64,000 nucleotides of DNA from Candidatus Anaerostipes avistercoris (GTDB lineage: Bacteria > Bacillota > Clostridia > Lachnospirales > Lachnospiraceae), in NCBI GenBank assembly GCA_019119895.1, contig DWWD01000048.1, positions 62,001 to 126,000 on the forward strand. Reading direction: 5' to 3'. The notes beneath the pieces were generated by a model. It did no database searches. It saw only the letters and a program-made list of their open reading frames with translations, and had not been told where the DNA came from. Both the position numbers and the translations under genes were made by a program. Below, one piece after another: positions 1 through 8,570 of this stretch. Position 1 is the first letter of the stretch; each line of letters opens with the position of its first letter.

Positions 1-1
1 G

Positions 2-649
2 TCCAGCACCGGTGATTATCAGGGTGGGGCGGAACTTATGTTCAAAAACATTCAGATTCCTGCCGGGATTTTCTGTGAATGGATGGAGGAGGTTCTGGAT
101 GACAGAGGACGCCGGAAGACACAGCAGGTCCTTCAGGAACTTCGAAAAACGATGATAACGCCGGAAATGTATCGTGTGATCAGGGAACTGGAGACGATGG
201 ATCAGTACAAAAACGGACTTTCCAGCCTCTATCTGGAGGGAAAAATCATTGAACTTCTGACCGTTTTTCTGGATGCCGTCATGCCTTCTTTGTCCGGACC
301 GGAGAAGAAGAGGAAGCTGTCAAAGACAGATCTTGAGATCCTTCTTGGCATCAAAGAAAGGATTGACCGTGACAGCGCCGATGTTCCGGGAATCGCACAG
401 CTGGCCAGGGAAGTGCATGTAAGTCCGTCTAAGCTGTCAAAAGGTTTTAAAGAATTGACGGGATTGTCCCTTCATGCTTATGTGATCGACCGGCGGCTTT
501 CTCATGCGGCAAAACTGCTGGAAGAGGGGGAAATGAATGTCAGCGAGGCGGCCATGTGTTCCGGCTATTCCAATATGAGTCATTTTTCTGCGGCCTTTCA
601 GAAAAAGTATGGAGTCCTGCCGCGGGAATATCCTGACAGAAAGTGTTAA
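2..649 (+). CDS. AraC-family transcriptional regulator, C-terminal part (5' truncated)
   Basis: This is the end of an AraC/XylS-type DNA-binding regulator. The reading frame is open from base 2 with no stop, and there is no convincing ribosome binding site before the ATG at 38, so the gene very probably begins outside the window; family members are usually about 300 residues. The last ~100 residues hold the two helix-turn-helix units: the first around IAQLAREVHVSPSKLSKGFK, the second around VSEAAMCSGYSNMSHFSAAF, ending in the usual KKYGVLPREY signature. A terminator follows, then two ABC half-transporter genes in the same direction. Regulators of this family often control such pairs (for example YbtA with YbtP/YbtQ), so control of the transporter is a reasonable inference. 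The ligand is unknown. Confidence 0.85.
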   Translation, partial: SSTGDYQGGAELMFKNIQIPAGIFCEWMEEVLDDRGRRKTQQVLQELRKTMITPEMYRVIRELETMDQYKNGLSSLYLEGKIIELLTVFLDAVMPSLSGPEKKRKLSKTDLEILLGIKERIDRDSADVPGIAQLAREVHVSPSKLSKGFKELTGLSLHAYVIDRRLSHAAKLLEEGEMNVSEAAMCSGYSNMSHFSAAFQKKYGVLPREYPDRKC

Positions 650-696
650 AAATGAACCGGATTTTAGTAGAAACGGACCAGAAATGAAAGTAAAAT

Positions 697-738
697 AAGC
701 ACATCGAGTTAGAAAAAACTAACTTGATGTGCTTTTTT
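697..738 (+). terminator. Rho-independent terminator after the AraC-type gene
   Basis: A 15-bp stem (698-712 with 719-733, one G-U pair) has a 6-base A-rich loop and runs into a T tract at 732-737. It lies between the regulator stop and the ABC transporter genes, so the transporter pair probably has its own promoter or depends on readthrough. Confidence 0.8.
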
Positions 739-802
739 CGTTCCGGAAAAAAGATCTGACCGGAAGGAAGAGAATGTGATTAAAAGAAAGGAGTGAGAGG
801 AC

Positions 803-2560
803 GTGTTTCGTAAGGTGTTTGAATATGCAGGACCTTATAAGAAAAAAACCATAGCCTCCGGAATCGTAATCCTGATCGCGGTGATCTTCAACATTCTGCC
901 GTTTATTTTTGTTTATCAGGTAATTACCCCTCTGGTTATGGGAGAAAAAATCAGCGGCGGTATGGTCGCATGGAGGGCAGCGGGGGTCGGCATCTGCCTT
1001 TTGTGCCATGCCTGCCTTTATGTGAAAGGGCTGTCCATATCCCATGACGCGGCATATCATATTCTTATGAGGCTTCGGGTTTCCCTGCAGCAGAAAATGG
1101 AAAAACTGCCCCTTGGCGTGATTCAGGAGAAAGGCACCGGAAGTCTCAAACGAATGTTTGTGGACGATATTGACAGTATGGAGATGCTGCTGGCTCATAC
1201 GCTTCCGGAAGGAATCGGAAACGTGGCGGTCCCAGTCATCATCTATATCAGTTTGTTTTTCATCGACTGGAAACTGGCGCTGATGACGCTTGCGTCCCTG
1301 CCGGCGGGACTGGCCGCCATGATGATCATGTATGCCATTGGAATGAAAGACATGGCCAATTATTATCAGGCTGGAAAGGTAATGAACAATACGATCATCG
1401 AGTATATCAATGGAATGGAAGTGGTAAAGGTTTTTAACAAAGACGCGGATTCTTACCGGCGGTTTGAAAAAGACATTAAGGCGTACCGGGATTTTACGCT
1501 GGACTGGTATAAGGCGTGCTGGCCATGGATGGCTCTTTATAACAGCATTCTGCCATGTACGCTTCTTGTGACCCTGCCTCTGGGATCCTGGTTTGTGCTG
1601 AAAGGGTACAGCACTCTGCCGGATCTGATTCTTGTAATGTGCCTGTCTCTGAGCATGGGGATTCCTCTGCTGAAGGCCCTGGGATTTCTGCCGTCGCTGC
1701 CGCAGATCAATTATAAGATTGAAACCCTGGAGAAAATGATGGGCGCCGATTCGCTGAAACAAAATGGAGAAGATTTCCGCGGAGAAAATCATACGGTAAA
1801 ATTTCAGGATGTGGTGTTTGCTTATGACAAAGATTCGAAAGATATGGCGGCAGACCATGTCAGTCTGACAATTCGGGAAGGTGAGAAAACGGCGCTTGTA
1901 GGGGAGTCAGGATCAGGAAAGAGCACCCCGGCCAAACTTCTGGTACATTATTATGATCTGAAATCCGGAAAGATCACTGTAGGCGGGCAGGATATCTGTG
2001 ATATGAGCCTGGAGGCATTAAATTCCCAGATTTCTTATGTGTCACAGGAACAATATTTGTTCCATATGTCTCTGAAAGACAATATCCGGCTTGGGAAACT
2101 TTCCGCCAGTGATGAAGAAATCATGGAGGCGGCAGAAAAGGCCCAGTGTATGGAATTTATTGAAAAACTGCCGGATGGAATGGATACTATGGCGGGCAGC
2201 GCAGGAAAACAGCTGTCAGGAGGACAGCGGCAGAGAATTGCCCTGGCACGGGCTATTTTAAAAGATGCGCCGATCATTGTTCTGGACGAAGCCATGGCTT
2301 TTACGGATCCGGACAATGAAGAAAAAATGGAAGCCGCTATGGCAGAGGTATCCAGAGGCAAGACACTGCTTGTGATTGCTCACCGTCTACCGTCTGTAAA
2401 AGACGCGGATCAAATCTGTGTTATGGAGCATGGAAAGCTTACGGCTTCCGGAACTCATGAAGAATTGATGCAAAACTGTGCGGAATATCAGAAGCTGTGG
2501 AAAGCGTCTATTGACAGTATGAATTGGAAGGTAGAAAGCGGAAAGGAGGCGCAGTCATGA
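803..2560 (+). CDS. ABC transporter half-molecule, fused permease and ATPase (first of pair)
   Basis: A 585-residue exporter-fold half transporter: six membrane segments over about residues 15-290 and an ATPase domain from about 330. The ATPase shows Walker A GESGSGKST (~366), signature LSGGQRQR (~470), Walker B IIVLDEA and the switch histidine in IAHRL. The start is GTG, with AAAGGAG a few bases upstream. The stop overlaps the start of the next half transporter (ATGA), so the two are translationally coupled and probably form a heterodimer. The AFTDP D-loop and the AraC neighbour recall the YbtP/YbtQ siderophore-uptake type, but the substrate cannot be read from sequence. Oddities: a proline directly follows the Walker A threonine, and a methionine replaces the usual threonine in LDEAT. 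Confidence 0.85.
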   Translation: MFRKVFEYAGPYKKKTIASGIVILIAVIFNILPFIFVYQVITPLVMGEKISGGMVAWRAAGVGICLLCHACLYVKGLSISHDAAYHILMRLRVSLQQKMEKLPLGVIQEKGTGSLKRMFVDDIDSMEMLLAHTLPEGIGNVAVPVIIYISLFFIDWKLALMTLASLPAGLAAMMIMYAIGMKDMANYYQAGKVMNNTIIEYINGMEVVKVFNKDADSYRRFEKDIKAYRDFTLDWYKACWPWMALYNSILPCTLLVTLPLGSWFVLKGYSTLPDLILVMCLSLSMGIPLLKALGFLPSLPQINYKIETLEKMMGADSLKQNGEDFRGENHTVKFQDVVFAYDKDSKDMAADHVSLTIREGEKTALVGESGSGKSTPAKLLVHYYDLKSGKITVGGQDICDMSLEALNSQISYVSQEQYLFHMSLKDNIRLGKLSASDEEIMEAAEKAQCMEFIEKLPDGMDTMAGSAGKQLSGGQRQRIALARAILKDAPIIVLDEAMAFTDPDNEEKMEAAMAEVSRGKTLLVIAHRLPSVKDADQICVMEHGKLTASGTHEELMQNCAEYQKLWKASIDSMNWKVESGKEAQS

Positions 2561-4287
2561 TTCATTTATTTCAGAGGATTTTAAAGCTGTCAGGATCTTA
2601 CCGGAAAAGGATAGAGGCAGCATTTGTATTTTCATTTTTGAAAGCGGTGCTTGCGAAAATGCCGATCTGTCTGGCGTTTTTTGTGCTATCCAAATTTTAT
2701 GACCGGACGCTGACGGCACAGGATTGTATTTACACAGCCATTGCCATGGTTCTGATCGTACTGTGCGAGACCTTATGCCAGTTTTTCAGTGACAGGCTCC
2801 AGAGCGCTGCCGGTTATATGATGTTTGCCGAGAAGCGGCTGGAACTTGGAAAACATCTGCGAAGGCTTCCTATGGGGTATTTTACCGCAGGGAACATCGG
2901 CAAAATCAGTTCGGTTTTAAGTACGGACATGATTTTTGTGGAGGAAGCGGCCATGAGTACACTGGCCAGCATGATGAGCTATTTGTTTGCGGCCGTGATA
3001 CTGGCTGTATTTATGCTGTTTTTCGATGTCAGACTCGGCGCTATCACTATCGCGGTAAGCCTGGCGGCAGCAGTTACAGCCTCAAAAATGAATAAAGTGT
3101 CTCTGCGGGAGGCAGACAAGAGACAGGAACAGAGTGAACGGCTGACGGACGCCGTATTATCGTTTGTCGAGGGAATCGGGATCATCAAAAGTTATAATCT
3201 CCTGGGAGATAAATCCAGGGAGTTAACGGAAAATTTCAGAAAATCAAAAGATCAGAGCCTGGAGTTTGAAGAAGTCATGGTTCCATGGCAGAGAGGACTG
3301 AATATTATCTATGCCCTTGGAATGACCGGTATTTTCGGATACGCGGTCATGCTGCAGCAGACCGGAGAGATTGCTCTGCCTTCTTTATGCGGGCTTCTGC
3401 TGTTCCTTTTTGATCTGTTCGGTCCGCTGAAAGCGCTGTATGGTGAATCCAGCCGTCTGACAGTCATGAACAGCTGCCTGGACCGCATTGAGACCGTTTT
3501 AAATGAAACGGAGCTTCCGGATACAGGAAGGGAAGCTCTGCCGGAACCAAAAGCAGGATGCCCGGAAATAGAGTTTCAGAATGTATCATTTTCCTATGAG
3601 ACGAAAGAAGTCCTGCATCAGCTGAATTTTTCCATGTACCCTCATACGATGACGGCGCTTGCAGGTCCGTCAGGAAGCGGAAAATCAACGATCGCAAATC
3701 TGATTGCCAGATTCTGGGATACCAGCCAGGGGAAAATTCTCATACGGGGACACGATGTCCGGGATATACCGCTGGCGTCTCTGATGGATCAGATCAGCAT
3801 GGTGTTTCAGAGAGTGTATTTGTTCCAGGATACCATTTACGAAAATATCCGCATTGGAAAACCGGGAGCATCCTGTGAGGAAGTCTATGAGGCGGCAAAA
3901 AAAGCCCGGTGTTATGATTTTATCATGGGTCTTTCGGATGGATTTGAAACGGTGATCGGAGAAGGTGGAGCGACTTTGTCAGGAGGAGAAAAGCAGAGGA
4001 TTTCCATTGCCCGGTGTATTTTAAAAGACGCGCCGCTGATCATCCTGGATGAGGCTACAGCCAGTGTGGATGTGGATAATGAGAGGTATATTCAGGAAGC
4101 AATTTCTGAGCTGGTGAAAGGGAAAACCCTTTTGGTCATTGCTCACAGGCTGAATACGATCAAAGCGGCCGATCAGATTCTGGTTATTGATCAGGGATGG
4201 ATTGTTCAGCGGGGAACCCATGAGCAGCTGATCAAGGAAGACGGAATTTACCGGCAGTATATCCGGAAAAGAAGCCGGCAGGCATAA
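2557..4287 (+). CDS. ABC transporter half-molecule, fused permease and ATPase (second of pair)
   Basis: Partner of the preceding half transporter, 576 residues from the ATG at 2557. That start has GAAAGGAGG eight bases upstream and overlaps the previous stop; an in-frame TTG at 2524 lies inside the upstream gene and is unlikely to be used. N-terminal membrane domain to about residue 290, then a canonical ATPase domain: Walker A GPSGSGKST (~369), signature LSGGEKQR, Walker B LIILDEATASVD and IAHRL. Unlike its partner, every ATPase motif is standard, which would fit an asymmetric heterodimer. Substrate unknown; siderophore, peptide or drug transport are all possible. Confidence 0.85.
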   Translation: MIHLFQRILKLSGSYRKRIEAAFVFSFLKAVLAKMPICLAFFVLSKFYDRTLTAQDCIYTAIAMVLIVLCETLCQFFSDRLQSAAGYMMFAEKRLELGKHLRRLPMGYFTAGNIGKISSVLSTDMIFVEEAAMSTLASMMSYLFAAVILAVFMLFFDVRLGAITIAVSLAAAVTASKMNKVSLREADKRQEQSERLTDAVLSFVEGIGIIKSYNLLGDKSRELTENFRKSKDQSLEFEEVMVPWQRGLNIIYALGMTGIFGYAVMLQQTGEIALPSLCGLLLFLFDLFGPLKALYGESSRLTVMNSCLDRIETVLNETELPDTGREALPEPKAGCPEIEFQNVSFSYETKEVLHQLNFSMYPHTMTALAGPSGSGKSTIANLIARFWDTSQGKILIRGHDVRDIPLASLMDQISMVFQRVYLFQDTIYENIRIGKPGASCEEVYEAAKKARCYDFIMGLSDGFETVIGEGGATLSGGEKQRISIARCILKDAPLIILDEATASVDVDNERYIQEAISELVKGKTLLVIAHRLNTIKAADQILVIDQGWIVQRGTHEQLIKEDGIYRQYIRKRSRQA

Positions 4288-4316
4288 ATAAAATAGTATG
4301 CTTTGAAGAGGGAAGA

Positions 4317-4325
4317 TGTTATAAT
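4317..4325 (+). promoter_or_regulatory. Extended -10 promoter element for the HAD phosphatase gene
   Basis: TGTTATAAT matches an extended -10 (TGn followed by consensus TATAAT), 36 bases before the start codon. No good -35 lies at the usual spacing, which is common for extended -10 promoters. Confidence 0.5.
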
Positions 4326-4360
4326 GGGAACCATCAAGAGAAATACAAAAGGAGAAAGCA

Positions 4361-5131
4361 ATGATTCGAGCAGTTTTTTTCGATATTGATGGAACCCTGC
4401 TTCCCGAAACGAAGCCGGAGGTGCCGGAAAGTACAATGAAAGCCATCCGCCGGCTGAAAGAGAAAGGAATTCTGATTTTTGCCGCTACCGGAAGACATAT
4501 GCTTGAGATAGAGGATCTGCCGCTGGAAGAGATTCCTTTCGATGGATATGTTTTGCTGAACGGACAGCTCTGTACAGATAAAGACGGCAATCTCATTTCA
4601 GATTATGAAATCAGCGGCCCGGACGCGGAGACAATGCTCCAGATATTCCGGGAAAAAGAACTTCCAGTGATGATCATAGAAAAAGACAGGATGTACATCA
4701 ACATGGTAAATGGTCTTGTAGAGAAAGCCCAGAAGGAAATCCATACACCGGTGCCGGAGAAAGGCAGATATGAAGGAGAAAAAATTTATCAGTTTGTCGT
4801 ATATGCCAGTGAAGAGGAAGTTTCCGGATTGAGAAAAAAAGTTTCCGAATGCCGGATTACTTCCTGGAATCCCAATGCTGTGGATGTAATTGCCAAAGGC
4901 GGCAGCAAAGTGCGGGGAATCCGACAGATGCTCAGCCATTATCATCTTACGGAAAGTGAAATTATGGCATTTGGAGACGGAGAAAATGATATGGAAATGC
5001 TTTCCTGTGCCGGAACGGGAGTCGCCATGGGAGATGCAGGAGAGGCGCTGAAGGAAAATGCGGATTATGTGACCGGTCCGGCAGATCAGGACGGCGTGTG
5101 GGACGCCTGTTGTCATTTTGGTCTTTTATAA
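4361..5131 (+). CDS. Cof-type HAD-superfamily phosphatase
   Basis: A 256-residue haloacid-dehalogenase hydrolase of the Cof/YidA (IIB cap) type, which removes phosphate from small metabolites such as sugar phosphates or flavin and pyridoxal phosphates. All four motifs are visible: nucleophile motif DIDGTLL at residues 8-14, AATGR around 45, the lysine in AKGGSKVRGI around 185, and GDGENDMEML around 208. The cap domain lies between motifs II and III. Start chosen at the ATG preceded by AAAGGAG. Substrate cannot be assigned. It has its own likely promoter and appears monocistronic. Confidence 0.88.
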   Translation: MIRAVFFDIDGTLLPETKPEVPESTMKAIRRLKEKGILIFAATGRHMLEIEDLPLEEIPFDGYVLLNGQLCTDKDGNLISDYEISGPDAETMLQIFREKELPVMIIEKDRMYINMVNGLVEKAQKEIHTPVPEKGRYEGEKIYQFVVYASEEEVSGLRKKVSECRITSWNPNAVDVIAKGGSKVRGIRQMLSHYHLTESEIMAFGDGENDMEMLSCAGTGVAMGDAGEALKENADYVTGPADQDGVWDACCHFGLL

Positions 5132-5143
5132 AAACAGTGAAAA

Positions 5144-5386
5144 CTATTCTTTGGTCAATTCTTCCAGACACTGAAGGAGATCCAGGTCATTTTCATTTAA
5201 CTTCATCTTGCAGATATATTCTTTGCCGTCCGGGGAAGTGACATTGATTTTAACGATGCTGCTGTCCTGGAGGGCTTTTTCTTTTAGAATGGTCTGTAAA
5301 AAAAGATGAAACTTAGGATGCGTGATATGAAATGTTTTCAGGGAAGATCTCAATTTCTGAAGTACTTTGATCTGGCTTAAATGCAT
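5144..5386 (-). CDS. Small conserved-looking hypothetical protein
   Basis: An 80-residue protein with no signal peptide or membrane segment. The N-terminal half is basic (MHLSQIKVLQKLRSSLKTF) and the C-terminal half has alternating strands ending in an acidic helix. I do not recognise a family. It is likely a real gene: the ATG has AAAGGAG eight bases upstream and a strong promoter sits just before it. It converges on the HAD phosphatase gene, leaving 12 bases between the stops. Confidence 0.6.
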   Translation of the reverse strand: MHLSQIKVLQKLRSSLKTFHITHPKFHLFLQTILKEKALQDSSIVKINVTSPDGKEYICKMKLNENDLDLLQCLEELTKE

Positions 5387-5423
5387 AAGATGGCTCCTTT
5401 CGTTGGTTAGCGTTTTCTAACTT

Positions 5424-5452
5424 ATCATATCAGATTCCGCTGAATGCGTCAA
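5424..5452 (-). promoter_or_regulatory. Sigma-A type promoter for the 80-residue protein
   Basis: On the minus strand, TTGACG (5452-5447), a 17-base spacer and TATGAT (5429-5424), 38 bases upstream of the start codon. Confidence 0.7.
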
Positions 5453-5527
5453 ACAGCAGGAAATATCCTAATTTTGCGGTATCGGTTTCCATTTGATGGT
5501 ACAATAAAGAAAAAAGGAGAAACAACT

Positions 5528-6358
5528 ATGATCAGAATCGTAAATTTGATGGAAGATACATGTGGAAATGGCAATTGCCTTTATGAACACGGACTTTCTT
5601 TTTATGTGGAAACACCCGGGCACAAACTTCTGGCTGACACAGGGGCATCTGAAAAGACCGTGGAAAACGCAGGAAAAATGGGGATAGATCTGAAACAGGT
5701 GGATACCGTTGTAATCAGCCACGGCCACTATGATCACGGAGGCGGAATTCCAGCCTTTTCCCGGAAAAATCCCGATGCGCGTATCTATATCCGGGAAAAT
5801 GCGTTTGGAAATTTCTGCCATATAAAGCCCGATGGAGTTCACTACATCGGATTGAATCCGGACATTAAGAACCTGCCGCAGCTGATCAGAGTGTCCGGAG
5901 ACTGCAGGATTGATGAAGAATTGTCATTGTTTACGAATGTAACCGGCCGGCGTCTCTGGCCTCAGGGGAATAAAGAGCTGATCTGCAGAGAAGATGAAGG
6001 TGTGAGGCAGGATGATTTCACCCATGAGCAGTATCTGGTCATTCATGACAGCAGAAAGAAGATCCTGATATCCGGCTGTGCCCACAATGGTATTTTGAAC
6101 ATTCTGGATGCTTATAAAGAACGATTTGGAGGGTGCCCGGATGCCGTAGTCAGCGGATTCCATATGATGAAAAAGCAGGGCTACCATGATGAAGATCTGG
6201 AAACAATCGATCAGATTGCAGAAGAACTGCAGAAACTTCCATGCCAGTTCTTTACAGGTCACTGTACCGGAGAGATTCCGTTTGAGAGGATGAGAAAAAT
6301 CATGGGAAATCAGATTGAATATATCCGGTGCGGACAGGAAATCTACTGGCAGAACTGA
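5528..6358 (+). CDS. Metallo-beta-lactamase-fold hydrolase
   Basis: A 276-residue MBL-fold protein, of the subgroup often annotated as 7,8-dihydropterin-6-methyl-4-(beta-D-ribofuranosyl)-aminobenzene-5'-phosphate synthase-like (COG1237). Metal ligands are clear: HGHYDH around residue 72, the histidine in GCAHNG around 185, and FTGHC near the end. I start it at the ATG at 5528, which has AAAGGAGA upstream; an in-frame start at 5444 would extend into the opposite gene's promoter. A TGGTACAAT extended -10 at 5497-5505 precedes it. The physiological substrate is unknown in most bacteria carrying this subgroup. Confidence 0.85.
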   Translation: MIRIVNLMEDTCGNGNCLYEHGLSFYVETPGHKLLADTGASEKTVENAGKMGIDLKQVDTVVISHGHYDHGGGIPAFSRKNPDARIYIRENAFGNFCHIKPDGVHYIGLNPDIKNLPQLIRVSGDCRIDEELSLFTNVTGRRLWPQGNKELICREDEGVRQDDFTHEQYLVIHDSRKKILISGCAHNGILNILDAYKERFGGCPDAVVSGFHMMKKQGYHDEDLETIDQIAEELQKLPCQFFTGHCTGEIPFERMRKIMGNQIEYIRCGQEIYWQN

Positions 6359-6373
6359 AAACGAAAACTTATA

Positions 6374-6411
6374 AGAATCCCTCCGGAACTGTGAAAGTCC
6401 GGAGGGATTCT
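6374..6411. terminator. Hairpin between convergent genes, probable terminator
   Basis: A perfect 14-bp stem (6374-6387 with 6398-6411) and 10-base loop lies between the MBL gene and the convergent ABC permease gene. There is no strong T tract on the plus side and a modest T-rich stretch on the minus side, so it may serve either or both genes. Confidence 0.6.
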
Positions 6412-6463
6412 GCGTGATATGAACGAGGCATCACGGTGGACAGAGCCCCTGCCTGATCAGTTG

Positions 6464-7237
6464 TCAGCATAAATTCTTCCTTTGGAATATGATGACTGCC
6501 AGGATCAGATGAACCGCGGCAATGATTCCCGTGACAAGAGCCGATGCGGTGAAGGCGGATATCTCAGCGTTTCCGGTCAGAAGCAGGGTAGCGTTCAGCA
6601 GATGGGTGGGAACATATCTGCCGGCGGCGTCTGTCATTCCAATACAATACGAGAGAGCAAACTCCAGGATGGAGAACAAGATAACCCCGGTCGAGGAGGA
6701 GAAATAAGCGGAGGCAGAGATCATGACAATGGTCATCCACAGACCGGCGAGATACAGACATCCACAGTACAAAAAGAGATGGTCTGCAGTCTGATTATCC
6801 CAATAATATTCATTATACCCGTAAGTAATCAGAACACAAAGCCAGTAGCCGGCCGTCCAGACAGCGGCGGCCATGGCAGACTTTACTGTCAGGACTTTCC
6901 ATCGCCCCATTCCCCTTGTGATGATCGGAATCAGCGTGCCTTTCTGATATTCTTCCGTCAGAATATTGCTGAGAAGCAGCAAAATCAGAATCAGAAGAAG
7001 AGAATAATTTTTATCAAACTGGGACCAGGATGTCAGAGCGTCAATCTGCACCTGCCCTGTGACGATTCCCATTTCAGAAAAACTGTCTGAGAAATATTCC
7101 AGCATCCATGGAGTCAGTTTGGCAATGGCAGGATTCATGATGCCAAAGAAAATGCAGACAGCCAGGACAATCCATATTCGTCTGCTCCGTGTAAATTCTA
7201 TCCATTCTTTTTTCAAAAATGCAGTCCATTGTATCAT
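6464..7237 (-). CDS. ABC-2 type transporter permease
   Basis: A 257-residue membrane protein with about six hydrophobic segments, the first at residues 22-38, and no ATPase motif. It is the permease partner of the ATP-binding protein immediately upstream, whose stop overlaps this start by four bases. The small regulator-ABC layout resembles bacitracin- or lantibiotic-type efflux cassettes and carbohydrate-stress ABC-2 systems of Clostridia; the substrate cannot be told. Last gene of a four-gene minus-strand operon. Confidence 0.8.
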   Translation of the reverse strand: MIQWTAFLKKEWIEFTRSRRIWIVLAVCIFFGIMNPAIAKLTPWMLEYFSDSFSEMGIVTGQVQIDALTSWSQFDKNYSLLLILILLLLSNILTEEYQKGTLIPIITRGMGRWKVLTVKSAMAAAVWTAGYWLCVLITYGYNEYYWDNQTADHLFLYCGCLYLAGLWMTIVMISASAYFSSSTGVILFSILEFALSYCIGMTDAAGRYVPTHLLNATLLLTGNAEISAFTASALVTGIIAAVHLILAVIIFQRKNLC

Positions 7238-8151
7238 AAAATATCACCTTCATTTCCTGTTGCTGTAAGAAATAAGTCTTCCAGGGAAGGCTTGATTTGT
7301 TCTATTTTTTCCACGCTGAGCTGATGCCGGACCAGCTGGTCCATAAGAAAAAGGATATTATTGCTCTGACGATGAGAAAACTTCAGACTGAGAGAACTGC
7401 AAATTTGGCCTTCCGGAACGATTTTATGAAATTTCTCAAGGTCTTCTGGTGTGCGGAAACAGATTTCCACATCGCCTCTATGCCGCAGAGACCTGAGTTC
7501 TTCCCGGGTTTTTAAAAATGCGATGTTTCCCTGATGCAAAAGCGCAGTCTGATCACAGATTCGTTCCACGTCAGATAATACATGAGTAGAAAATAAAATA
7601 GTCGTTTCCTTTTTGGCGGAAGATAAAATATCCAGAATCTCTTTTCGCCCGGCCGGATCGAGGGCTGAAGTCGGTTCGTCGCAGATCAGAAGCTTTGGCC
7701 GGTGGAGAAGCGCCTGGGCAATTCCAAGACGCTGTTTCATGCCACGGGAGAATCCTTTAATCCGGTGAGGACCGGGCGCAAGCTGCACTTCCTGCAGTAA
7801 CTGCGTGATCCTGCAGTCCAGGACAGGTTTTGGGATCCGGCTGATCTTTCCGCACAGAGTGAGGTATTCATAAGGCGTCATATCGTCATAAAACTGAGGA
7901 ACATCCGGAAGGTAGCCGATGCAGCAGGATGTTTTGACTGGTTCCTTCTCAACCGAATTACCGTAAACGGTAATGTCACCCGCATCGGCTTTGAGTAATC
8001 CACAGATCAGGCGCATGGCAGTTGTTTTTCCGGCACCGTTTTTACCTATAAATCCAAACACCGTGTGCTCAGGAACAGAAAAAGAAAGATCCTGGAGCAC
8101 TTTCTTTCTGCCGAAAGATTTTGTTACGTGGAACAAACACAATGCTTCCAT
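7234..8151 (-). CDS. ABC transporter ATP-binding protein
   Basis: A 305-residue ATPase energising the ABC-2 permease downstream. Walker A GKNGAGKTT near residue 40, Q-loop in YLPDVPQFYDD, signature FSRGMKQR (serine-arginine variant common in this class), Walker B LLICDEPTSALDP and switch histidine in STHVLSDVE. The ~85-residue C-terminal extension is typical of drug or antimicrobial-peptide efflux ATPases. Start chosen at 8151: it has GGAGG upstream and overlaps by one base (TGATG) the stop of the small membrane protein before it; an in-frame upstream start at 8229 would lie inside that gene. Confidence 0.85.
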   Translation of the reverse strand: MEALCLFHVTKSFGRKKVLQDLSFSVPEHTVFGFIGKNGAGKTTAMRLICGLLKADAGDITVYGNSVEKEPVKTSCCIGYLPDVPQFYDDMTPYEYLTLCGKISRIPKPVLDCRITQLLQEVQLAPGPHRIKGFSRGMKQRLGIAQALLHRPKLLICDEPTSALDPAGRKEILDILSSAKKETTILFSTHVLSDVERICDQTALLHQGNIAFLKTREELRSLRHRGDVEICFRTPEDLEKFHKIVPEGQICSSLSLKFSHRQSNNILFLMDQLVRHQLSVEKIEQIKPSLEDLFLTATGNEGDIL

Positions 8152-8354
8152 CAGGATTCCTCCTTTCCGAGAAGAAAGTAGAGGATGGGGCCGATAAATT
8201 CCATTCCTGCTATGACCACAATAAGCCACAGACCCCGGGTGCCCCGGCGATAGGAATCATGGGTCAGAATATGATGCAGCGCAAATATAAACAGAGAAAG
8301 CTGCAGCAGGATCAATGGGATAAGGAAAGGAAAAAACTCCTGAATCTCACTCAT
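8151..8354 (-). CDS. Small PLDc_N-like membrane protein
   Basis: A 67-residue protein with two membrane helices (about residues 9-28 and 43-62) separated by a basic loop, with the W-x(9)-E-x-x-GP-I-x-Y-F layout of the PLDc_N family of phospholipase D N-terminal-like membrane proteins. It contains no catalytic domain. It overlaps the regulator remnant upstream by eight bases and the ATPase downstream by one, so it belongs to the ABC operon, perhaps as a small accessory or immunity-type subunit (inference). RBS: GGAGG upstream of the ATG. Confidence 0.75.
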   Translation of the reverse strand: MSEIQEFFPFLIPLILLQLSLFIFALHHILTHDSYRRGTRGLWLIVVIAGMEFIGPILYFLLGKEES

Positions 8355-8570
8355 AAGAACCTCCGATCATGGCAGTCAGTTTTTTAGCTTTCTGGAAATC
8401 CGGCTCGTCCTGCAGATTCTGGAAAACCGGATGATCCAGAACCTGAACCGCACTTTCCATAATGATTTTTTTGTCTCTTGGGGCAGAACTGCCAAGATCA
8501 AGTTTCTCAAACCATGGTTCCAGTCCGGTAAAATAGGAATCTCCGTGAAGTTTCAGATGCTCATCTCCAT
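8347..8570 (-). pseudogene. Out-of-frame 3' end of the helix-turn-helix regulator gene
   Basis: Past the stop at 8553-8555, the frame one base earlier stays open from about 8568 to a TGA at 8347-8349. It encodes about 70 residues that look like real protein: LKLHGDSYFTGLEPWFEKLD around 8556-8497, then SSAPRDKK and a helical end. I recall this HGDSYF...WFE...PRDK tail as the C-terminus of related clostridial HTH-TPR regulators. It also ends overlapping the next gene's start by eight bases, as an intact operon gene would. A single missing base near 8565-8567 explains it. Confidence 0.7.

Noticed and set aside
719-1858. A 379-codon open frame opposite the first ABC half transporter
   Set aside because: It is antisense to a well-defined transporter gene and shows low-complexity His/Arg/Gln composition.
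8121-8387. An 88-codon plus-strand frame across the ABC operon
   Set aside because: It is antisense to the ATPase start and the PLDc_N-like gene, which have good ribosome binding sites and overlapping ends.
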